Assembly (NCBI RefSeq): GCF_017357865.1
Contig: NZ_CP060096.1
Span: 1,178,001 to 1,242,000, forward strand
Source: Aceticella autotrophica
Lineage (GTDB): Bacteria; Bacillota; Thermoanaerobacteria; Thermoanaerobacterales; Thermoanaerobacteraceae
Length of the DNA stretch: 64,000 nucleotides
Reading direction: 5' to 3'
Each line of letters starts with the position of its first letter. Within the stretch, counting starts at the first letter, position 1. Shown here one piece after another: positions 58,115 through 64,000 of this stretch. Under the pieces are notes generated by a model, which did not search any database, was not told the origin of the DNA, and saw only the letters and a list, made by a program, of their open reading frames with translations. Both the position numbers and the translations under genes were made by a program.

Positions 58115-58246
58115 TTAATATTATTACAAGACGAAGATAAGGTAATAATGGCTGCAGGAGGATTTATTCAAGGGTCATCTATTGAGCTTAGTGCAGATGC
58201 TCCAATAAGAAAACCATATATTGCGTATATTCAGGGTGGATTATAA
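58115..58246 (+). pseudogene. C-terminal fragment of a YnbB-like (methionine gamma-lyase family) gene
   Basis: Reads LLQDEDKVIMAAGGFIQGSS, then IELSADAPIRKPYIAYIQGG, L and stop: the conserved C-terminus of the YnbB/aluminium-resistance PLP family. The rest of the gene is missing. In many Firmicutes this gene neighbours miaA/hfq, but here it is far from hfq (12.2 kb) and on the edge of an IS110. Confidence 0.75.
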
Positions 58247-58280
58247 TATAGCCAAATCAAGTTGAGTATCATGATTGCTG

Positions 58281-59315
58281 TTAATAACATGATAAAAAAC
58301 GTTTATCATCTTTAAGCATATGGTAAATGGCAATCAATATTGAGTAAGCTACTGCTACAATTGCACGGTTCTTTCCGCGTCTTACAACTAAGCGTTGATA
58401 TTGTGCATAAGAGAATATTCCTTCTCTTTTTACTGCAGATTTTGCACATTGAATTAATGTGGTTTTTAATGTCTTATTCCCCTTGGTTTTGCTGTTTCGT
58501 CGATTGCCTGCACTTTCATTGTTGCCTGGGGCAAGCCCTGCCCAACTTGATATATGTGCATCACTCGGAAAGCGTTCCATCTCTAATCCAATTTCCGCTA
58601 AAATCGTTTCTGCATTTTGTATCCCAATACCTGGAACTTCATCAAGCTTTTTAATTGCTTTTTGATATTTGTCCAAGTAAATCGAAATTAGTTTATACAT
58701 ATCTTCTACGCGTCTACTCATATCATTTATATGGTCAATGATATTTCGCATTAATTGAAGTTGCTCTTCGTCTAATTTCTTGCCTTCTAAGAGAGGATTT
58801 AATATTCTCCGAGTGCTTTTACCATTAATATCGGAAGTAAAACTAGATAATTTGATATTAGCTCCTTCTAACATTTTTTGCAGTCGATTCAATTCACGTG
58901 CTCGCTCTTAGATTAGGCTTTTGCGATAGCGAGATGCTTCACGCAATTCTCTTTGCTCTCTATTAGGAACATAGCTAGCCTTAAGCAAACCATGCTGGAG
59001 AAGATCTGCAATCCATTCTGCGTCTTTTACATCTGTCTTTCGCCCAGGAACAGCTTTCATGTCCCTTGCATTTACTACTATAGCATCTAATCCGGAAAGC
59101 TCGAATATTTTGTATAATGGTTTCCAATAAGAAGCAGTGCTTTCCATAGCTATCATTTCACACTTTTCATTAAGTAGCCATGCAGTGAGTTCTCTTAATT
59201 CTGCTGCTGTTGTTCCGTACTCACGGATTTCCTGATCATTGCCATGTTTAAAGCAAGCGACTATCATTTTTTTGTGTAGATCAATCCCACAACAACGCTC
59301 GTATAATCTATCCAT
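58281..59315 (-). pseudogene. IS110-family transposase with one nonsense codon
   Basis: N-terminal RuvC-like part CGIDLHKKMIVACF ... MIAMESTASYWKPLY ... RKTDVKDAEWIADLLQHG and C-terminal PGIGIQNAETILAEIG ... SWAGLAPGNNESAGNRR. The two parts are in the same frame, separated by one TAA after RYRKSLI (58908-58910), where relatives have Glu-Glu-Arg; a single GAA to TAA change explains it. Confidence 0.9.
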
Positions 59316-59650
59316 AACTTTTCACCTCATAAAGGAAAATTTTACGGTGCGGCTCCCTTATATTTCCTTATTTTACTATACGTCCTTTTGAACATTTTGT
59401 TCTGGACAGATGATGGTGCAAAAAGGAAGCCCGATCAGTTTATTTTACGGGTTTGAATCCCAAATAATACCCGGTCTCTGTATCGTATACTTTAATTATA
59501 TCACGATTACTACTGTCTAACGTGCTAGTTTTCGTTTATCGTAATGCTGTCAATGCATGATGTTTATTTTGTGCAAACCTTAAATACTTTTATTATTCTT
59601 ACCATCATCAATAGTTCCATATTATGATACAGTTCAGTTTATATTATGTT
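59316..59650. other. upstream region of the second IS110 with a leader-repeat remnant
   Basis: No gene. The first ~200 bp would be the element's 5' non-coding end, where IS110-group elements carry their guide RNA; no structure was established. At 59572-59600 GTGCAAACCTTAAATACTTT resembles the leader repeat, so the element probably cut a former leader copy. Confidence 0.35.
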
Positions 59651-59839
59651 TTACTTTTTAAACTTCTTATTATACATAAAATCAAATATAATTTTATATA
59701 TAAATTCACTACCACATACAATTATAATACTAAGAATAAACGATAAATAAAAATTCATATTTCTTGTTAAATAATTTGATAATTCTATGGATATGATTAA
59801 AATTATAAAAAAATATTTTTTAAAACTCTTATTATCCAT
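59651..59839 (-). CDS. two-helix membrane protein, probable immunity
   Basis: 62 residues from ATG after AGGAG. Basic ends (DNKSFKKY ... YNKKFKK), two membrane segments. It follows the precursor at 59924-60205. Family not recognised. Confidence 0.55.
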   Translation of the reverse strand: MDNKSFKKYFFIILIISIELSNYLTRNMNFYLSFILSIIIVCGSEFIYKIIFDFMYNKKFKK

Positions 59840-59923
59840 ATTGATTCTCCTAATATATAATATAGACAAGATAAATGATTCTTTACAATATTTTACCTTG
59901 CCTATATTGTATAAATTTTTGAT

Positions 59924-60205
59924 TTAATAAATAATTAAAGGAAGAAGTGGAGGATCAGGATGTTCAAGAGCATAATCAACCATATTATTTGTAGCACCAA
60001 ACAAACCTGCTTCAAGTGCAAATTCTTCTGCTCCGGTTGCACATGCTCCACCAAATCCTTCAATAAAACCTTTGGAACCAGCTTTCCAAAGTGGACTATA
60101 ATCAGGTTGATATATTCCACTTATTATAGCACTTCCCCCATCTACAGCTATCAAATTATCTTCTGTCAATTCCATGAATCCATTTAATGGCATTACGGCT
60201 TTCAT
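59924..60205 (-). CDS. double-glycine bacteriocin precursor, 93 aa
   Basis: Leader MKAVMPLNGFMELTEDNLIAVDGG; core SAIISGIYQPDYSPLWKAGS ..., with one Cys and an unusual Pro-rich end (PDPPLLPLIIY). The upstream region differs from the L-type leader and is shared with 62117-62296 (TTTTGACTA...CCG, GATTTTCATCATTTTAACC on the + strand). Confidence 0.8.
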   Translation of the reverse strand: MKAVMPLNGFMELTEDNLIAVDGGSAIISGIYQPDYSPLWKAGSKGFIEGFGGACATGAEEFALEAGLFGATNNMVDYALEHPDPPLLPLIIY

Positions 60206-60267
60206 CTCTTTTTCTCCCTTTCTTTTGACTAGAACCGCACGATTTTCATCATTTTAACCATGTTCAA

Positions 60268-60360
60268 TTTTTTTGCCATAAGTAAGAGTTTTTCAGTCGC
60301 TTTTATTAAGTTATATACACCTGTCACTTGTTTATTTTTTTCTACAATAAAAGATATAAT
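60268..60360 (-). pseudogene. decayed C39 exporter fragment (scar 6)
   Basis: On the - strand it reads EKNKQVTGVYNLIKATEKLL, alignable with GTDKQGTSAYGLIKAAEKLG of the exporter. Strongly diverged, no start. Confidence 0.6.
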
Positions 60361-60476
60361 ATTATGGTAATGGAAATCACTTAATTCTATCCATAATTTA
60401 CTGCTTCATCTGTTGAATGTCAACACTAATCATCTTTTGACAACCGATGTTTAAATTCACAATTCATCAATTATAG

Positions 60477-60917
60477 CTATCTAATTATCATATTATTCTG
60501 AATAGGTCTAAAATATTTAAATAAAATATTTCTTGCCGCAGTAATTACTATTTTATCATCAGTATTTTTTATGTAAATTTTGCCATAAAACCAATCCATT
60601 AATTTATTTGAAGAAGAAATTATTATTTCATTTCCGTTTTTATTTACTATATCGTATTTAAATGATTTTGCCTTTAATTCGATATCTGACAATTTATACT
60701 GTTCTTTACTTAGGTAATATGTTTCCGGAGACGCATAAAAGTATCCTAGCATCCCCATCGTCAATGACCAACCCACTATAGCAATTATAAATAAAAACGA
60801 AACTATAGAATCAATTTTTAGATTATTAATCAATCCTATCGCTAAAACAATTATACCTATACACAACGGGGTTAAAAAAAAGTATAAGAAAAATCTTATA
60901 AAAGTTTTATTTAACAT
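60477..60917 (-). CDS. membrane protein with C-terminal soluble domain
   Basis: 146 residues: two membrane segments in the first 65, then a polar domain (ETYYLSKEQYKLSDIELKAK ... IYIKNTDDKIVITAARNI). The ATG at 60917 is 8 nt after AAAGGTGG. It lies after the two-peptide locus at 61000-61493 and may be its immunity protein. Family not recognised. Confidence 0.6.
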   Translation of the reverse strand: MLNKTFIRFFLYFFLTPLCIGIIVLAIGLINNLKIDSIVSFLFIIAIVGWSLTMGMLGYFYASPETYYLSKEQYKLSDIELKAKSFKYDIVNKNGNEIIISSSNKLMDWFYGKIYIKNTDDKIVITAARNILFKYFRPIQNNMIIR

Positions 60918-60999
60918 AATATTTTCCACCTTTCAAATGAATATGTAAGTATAGATGTATGAAACGATTTAACCATTTCATACATCTATACTTTAATAA

Positions 61000-61227
61000 T
61001 TATGGTTCAGGTAATACAGCACCTATACCTCCACCTAATATTGTTGATGTCCAGGTTATTTTGGCTGCTTCACTCAATGAGTGATCTTTAACTCCAAAAT
61101 AAACGCCTGGAATCACTCCATAAGTAAAACCGAGAAGTGCACCTGCACATGCTCCAATAAAACCTCCACCGTTAATTTCATCTGTTCTATTTATTGGAGT
61201 AAAGTTCTCCAATTTAATACTATCCAT
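61000..61227 (-). CDS. double-glycine bacteriocin precursor, 75 aa (two-peptide partner)
   Basis: Leader MDSIKLENFTPINRTDEINGG differs from the MEAVMP type; core GFIGACAGALLGFTYGVIPG ... ends GGGIGAVLPEP. GxxxG motifs suggest a class IIb subunit. The ATG at 61227 follows AAGGTGG; a GTG at 61239 overlaps that site. It is 33 bp after the core ORF at 61261-61413. Confidence 0.78.
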   Translation of the reverse strand: MDSIKLENFTPINRTDEINGGGFIGACAGALLGFTYGVIPGVYFGVKDHSLSEAAKITWTSTILGGGIGAVLPEP

Positions 61228-61260
61228 TATTATCACCACCTTATCGACATATAACTGATT

Positions 61261-61413
61261 CTATTGATCAAGCAACCAATATACTCCTCCTCCGACGATT
61301 GCACCGATTAATGCACCAGCAGGTCCGGCTGAGGAACCATATATAGATCCAGCTATAACCGATCCCATAGCACCTCCACCTAAGCCGCTTAAATAAAATC
61401 CCATGTCATTCAT
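61261..61413 (-). CDS. bacteriocin core ORF without leader, 50 aa
   Basis: MNDMGFYLSGLGGGAMGSVI, then AGSIYGSSAGPAGALIGAIV, ending GGGVYWLLDQ, rich in GxxxG. Its ATG overlaps the stop of the leader ORF (61410-61493) as ATGA. Either it is translated as a leaderless peptide or a frameshift has detached it from its leader. It pairs with the next precursor as a likely two-peptide bacteriocin. Confidence 0.65.
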   Translation of the reverse strand: MNDMGFYLSGLGGGAMGSVIAGSIYGSSAGPAGALIGAIVGGGVYWLLDQ

Positions 61414-61493
61414 CCCAATTTACCACCATCAATTAGCATCAAATTATCTTCTGTCAATTCCATAAATCCATTCATTGGCATTACAGCTTCCAT
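61410..61493 (-). CDS. leader-only ORF, 27 aa
   Basis: MEAVMPMNGFMELTEDNLML, then IDGGKLG and a stop: a complete double-glycine leader with three residues after it. The core lies in another frame directly downstream. Insertion of one base near the junction would restore a 76-codon precursor. Confidence 0.65.
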   Translation of the reverse strand: MEAVMPMNGFMELTEDNLMLIDGGKLG

Positions 61494-61590
61494 CTCTTTC
61501 CCTCCTCTCCTTTGTATTTTCTTTTGTATTGACTCAGCCGGCTGATTTTTATATGATTTCTCATTATGATAAAAATTAATGTGCTTTATC

Positions 61591-61813
61591 ATGAAAGATC
61601 TTCCAGAAATAATTTAACATTCATTTTTATTTCGTACAAACCTTAAATATTATCATTTTTATCCAATTTCATCCGTTTTTTTTTTTTTTTTTTTTTTGAA
61701 TTATCTCATTCTTACTTTATTTTACTCTGTCTTTCTTTAAATTTCAAAATTTTTATGTATTTTTAAGCCTTTTTGTGATACTTTATTTTTATTTTTAACA
61801 TAAATTTTACAAT
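61591..61813 (-). repeat. promoter/leader repeat L6, 22-nt poly(A)
   Basis: Same layout as L1; T22 on the + strand around 61676-61697. Between it and the 54-aa gene upstream (61814-61936) no C39 fragment is seen. Confidence 0.87.
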
Positions 61814-61936
61814 GTTGTTTTGTTCTATTTATAAATAGCACTTTTTAATCTAAATATGCACAAAAATATCTATACTTCAATTACAGCAAAAATTAAAATT
61901 GGTATTGTAACTTCTTTTTTGAAATATAAATCCTGT

Positions 61937-62101
61937 TTATTTTTTTGTAAAAAACGGAATTCCCAAAATAACAAAAATTATTGATGGCAATATCGCTATA
62001 GCTACATTATTTTTTAAAACTTTAAAAGCTATAAAAAGAGCTATTATCTGAACAATTATCCATCCACTAATAAAAAATATTCCTTTGCATTTTTTAGACA
62101 T
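61937..62101 (-). CDS. small two-helix membrane protein, probable immunity
   Basis: 54 residues: MSKKCKGIFFISGWIIVQII, then ALFIAFKVLKNNVAIAILPS, ending IIFVILGIPFFTKK. It starts 15 bp after the precursor at 62117-62296, with AGGAG inside that gene's end as ribosome site. Position suggests immunity. Confidence 0.6.
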   Translation of the reverse strand: MSKKCKGIFFISGWIIVQIIALFIAFKVLKNNVAIAILPSIIFVILGIPFFTKK

Positions 62102-62116
62102 TTTAACAACTCCTTC

Positions 62117-62296
62117 TTAACTCCTCTTAAAAAAAATTCCTACTGCTCCAACAGTTCCATCTTCTACAGCTCCAGCAGCAGCTGTTGTACCCATCCATAC
62201 TCCCAAATCATGAGTAGACCACGTACCAGCATCAATTAGCATCAAATTATCTTCTGTCAATTCCATAAATCCATTCATTGGCATTACAGCTTCCAT
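62117..62296 (-). CDS. bacteriocin precursor with Ala-Gly leader end, 59 aa
   Basis: Leader MEAVMPMNGFMELTEDNLML then IDAG instead of IDGG (Gly-Ala variant of the C39 cleavage site), core TWSTHDLGVWMGTTAAAGAV ... GIFFKRS. Upstream region is the second leader type shared with 59924-60205. Confidence 0.78.
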   Translation of the reverse strand: MEAVMPMNGFMELTEDNLMLIDAGTWSTHDLGVWMGTTAAAGAVEDGTVGAVGIFFKRS

Positions 62297-62435
62297 CTCT
62301 TTACCTTCCTTTCTTTTGACTACAACCGAGCGATTTTCATCATTTTAACCTGCCATGCATGGCAAATTTTTTATCAACTATACGATATGTAAAAACTGGC
62401 TTTTCTTTTTTGCTTTTCCTAAACCTACTACTACG

Positions 62436-62480
62436 TTTTTCTATAGTTTTTATATTTTTTTCCTCCAAACTATAGAAAAA
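62436..62480 (-). terminator. hairpin after the 62511-62831 gene
   Basis: TTTTTCTATAGTTT pairs with AAACTATAGAAAAA. No clear U-run follows on the - strand, so termination is uncertain. Confidence 0.4.
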
Positions 62481-62510
62481 TATAAGGTGGCTTTTTATTT
62501 TTCTTGAAAC

Positions 62511-62831
62511 TCAAATTTGAAATATAGTAAGAACTATTGTTAGTAAAACTACTATTGAAATAGCCCAGATAAATCCTATAATTATTTTTTCTTTCACTTC
62601 ATCAGGTTGTTTCAATGGGGAATACTTGTAATTCTTAGTGTATACTATATAATTAAGTATTAAAATTACACATGGGTCAAATATCAAAGCTATTACCACT
62701 ATAATATTTGTATTAGCAATATTACCTGAAATCAATAAGTACATTAAAAATACCAAAGAAGACAAAACTGAAATTATGGAAATTAAAAAAGTCAAAAAAA
62801 ACAATAGTTTTTCCATTTTCTTAGAAGGCAT
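62511..62831 (-). CDS. four-helix membrane protein, probable immunity
   Basis: 106 residues from MPSKKMEKLLFF, four membrane segments with a polar loop (YTKNYKYSPLKQPDEVKEK). It follows the precursor at 62906-63175. Family not recognised. Confidence 0.6.
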   Translation of the reverse strand: MPSKKMEKLLFFLTFLISIISVLSSLVFLMYLLISGNIANTNIIVVIALIFDPCVILILNYIVYTKNYKYSPLKQPDEVKEKIIIGFIWAISIVVLLTIVLTIFQI

Positions 62832-62905
62832 TTTATCGTACCTCATTTCTTTAGTTTTGAGTTATCAGCAAGTAAACTTGCTGATAACTCAAAGTTTCAA
62901 TTAGA

Positions 62906-63175
62906 TTAATGACTAAAACCATAGCCAATTGTTGCACCGCCTATACCAGATGCAGCAACTGTCAAACCTGCAAGTGCAATTTCACCTGATGTTCCAGCTC
63001 CTAAGATAACAGCAACAGGTACAAAAGCAAGTCCAACACTAACCGCTAAAGCTGCAGCTCCTAATACAATGCCTGTACCTGCTGCAACAACAGCCCAATT
63101 AACTCCACCATCAATAACCATTAAGTCTTCTTCTGTCAATTCCATAAATCCATTTAATGGCATTACAGCTTCCAT
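62906..63175 (-). CDS. double-glycine bacteriocin precursor, 89 aa
   Basis: Leader MEAVMPLNGFMELTEEDLMV then IDGG, core VNWAVVAAGTGIVLGAAALA ... ASGIGGATIGYGFSH, hydrophobic, Gly/Ala-rich, no Cys. The VN- start and the IGYG-F end resemble the 77-aa precursors. Ribosome site GGAGGGA. Confidence 0.84.
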   Translation of the reverse strand: MEAVMPLNGFMELTEEDLMVIDGGVNWAVVAAGTGIVLGAAALAVSVGLAFVPVAVILGAGTSGEIALAGLTVAASGIGGATIGYGFSH

Positions 63176-63239
63176 CTCTTTCCCTCCTAAAATAATTTTA
63201 ATTTTCAGTTTTTCATCCGGATGTTTATTATTTTTCCAA

Positions 63240-63455
63240 TGAAAGATCTTCCAGAAATAATGTAACATTTATTTTTATCTTGTACAAACCTTAAATATTA
63301 TCATTTTTATCCAATTTCATCCGTTTTTTTTTTTTTTTTGAATTATCTCATTCTTACTTTAGTTTACTTTGTTTTTCTTTAATTTTCAAAATTTTTATGT
63401 ATTTTTAAGCCTTTTTGTGATACTATATTTTTATTTTTAACATAAATTTTACATT
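63240..63455 (-). repeat. promoter/leader repeat L7, 16-nt poly(A)
   Basis: Same layout as L1 with the shortest tract, T16 at about 63324-63339. The transposable element copy at 63461 sits where C39 fragments lie in other cassettes. Confidence 0.86.
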
Positions 63456-63460
63456 GATAT

Positions 63461-64000
63461 TGTTATACAGCAAATTATTTCAATATAAAAAATGATATAA
63501 AAAGCAAAATAATTTAACCTTATCCATTATGTAAAGTTAATTAATTTTCATATCCATGTATAAGATTGGTTAATCTTGCCTACAATTATAGAAAAAAATA
63601 ATGGGGCGGTAAAATTAATTACCTCCCCAAGAAAGGTCACAATGATAATTATAGCCTTTCCAATTAAAAATATACATGAATATATCGAAAATAAATCATA
63701 TTTGTACATAGATACACCATCTGGATGCCCTAATTGCAATTACAACGGTAAATTGCACAGGCATGGCTATTACTGCAGGGGTGTCTTTATCGACAATAAT
63801 TGCATAGATATTACCATAGCAAGAGTTATTTGTCCTGTATGCCATAAAACACATGCTTTAATACCGGACTTTTTAGTGCCATATTTCATCTATCCTTTAT
63901 CTGTTATTCTAACTTCCTTGAAAAAAATATTTATCGATGGACATGGCACTACATATGTTGCTGATGAGATCATTAAAGAGTTTAATTTGTCTTTTGTGAA
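63461..64000 (+). mobile_element. second copy of the TnsB/TnsC-like element, left end (continues outside)
   Basis: Begins TGTTATACAGCAAATTATTT and matches 31668-32209 base for base except for a 2-bp deletion before the DUF6431 start (GGTCACAATG versus GGTATCACAATG). The near identity implies recent transposition. Confidence 0.92.
63642..64000 (+). CDS. DUF6431-like zinc-ribbon protein (N-terminal part)
   Basis: Same sequence as the first 119 residues of 31851-32423, with both CXXC pairs. The gene runs off the window. Confidence 0.75.
   Translation, partial: MIIIAFPIKNIHEYIENKSYLYIDTPSGCPNCNYNGKLHRHGYYCRGVFIDNNCIDITIARVICPVCHKTHALIPDFLVPYFIYPLSVILTSLKKIFIDGHGTTYVADEIIKEFNLSFV

Noticed and set aside
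43801-63455. CRISPR array from the recurring leader repeats
   Set aside because: Repeat units are ~220 bp, kilobases apart and carry genes; no short regularly spaced repeats exist.

Overview
The window is low-GC Firmicutes DNA. It matches a thermophilic clostridium of the Thermoanaerobacterium/Thermoanaerobacter type by inference from very high A+T, GGAGG ribosome sites, a clostridial gene order (miaB-mutS-mutL-miaA-hfq), SpeH-type AdoMet decarboxylase, a YtaF sporulation protein, and a heavy load of IS elements and a group II intron. No rRNA, tRNA or CRISPR array was seen.

Region 1 (1-17.9 kb, mostly + strand) is conserved housekeeping DNA: a flavoprotein fragment, aroH, cmk, plsC, ispH, speD, cheR, miaB, mutS, mutL, miaA, hfq, proC, rnhA, ytaF (-), an NfeD/SPFH membrane pair, a Xer-like tyrosine recombinase behind a perfect 36-bp palindrome, and lexA behind a LexA-type box.

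Region 2 (17.9-30.4 kb, all - strand) is an efflux and peptide region. A MacAB-type four-gene efflux operon (ATPase, Yip1, adaptor, permease) lies beside a RiPP locus: a GAF-LuxR regulator, a PqqD-GNAT fusion, a radical SAM enzyme, a 66-aa cysteine-free precursor, a DUF1648 protein, a two-gene ABC transporter and an ABC exporter. An identical 18-bp palindrome occurs twice between the regulator and the biosynthetic genes and once before the efflux operon, with a degenerate copy before the regulator. This suggests one small regulon.

Region 3 (30.4-39.1 kb) is a three-level nest. An IS21 element has its istA split by a group II intron with a complete reverse transcriptase. The intron is itself split by a 3.4-kb TnsB/TnsC-like element with DUF6431, DDE transposase and ExeA-like ATPase genes, inverted ends and a 6-bp target duplication. 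A second copy of that element begins at 63461.

Region 4 (39-63.5 kb, almost all - strand) is a bacteriocin cassette array. One intact C39-peptidase ABC exporter and an IS-truncated HlyD partner lie downstream of about ten double-glycine precursor genes, most paired with a small membrane protein (probable immunity). Cassettes are separated by truncated 5' pieces of the C39 gene, four of them cut at nearly the same codon, and by a repeated ~220-bp promoter/leader carrying a poly(A) tract (T16-T27 on the + strand). The array is interrupted by two dead IS110 transposases, an IS1634-like and an IS1182-like element, a PIN toxin-antitoxin pair and a stray C-terminal piece of a YnbB-like gene. The likely system is one exporter maturing and secreting many interchangeable peptides.
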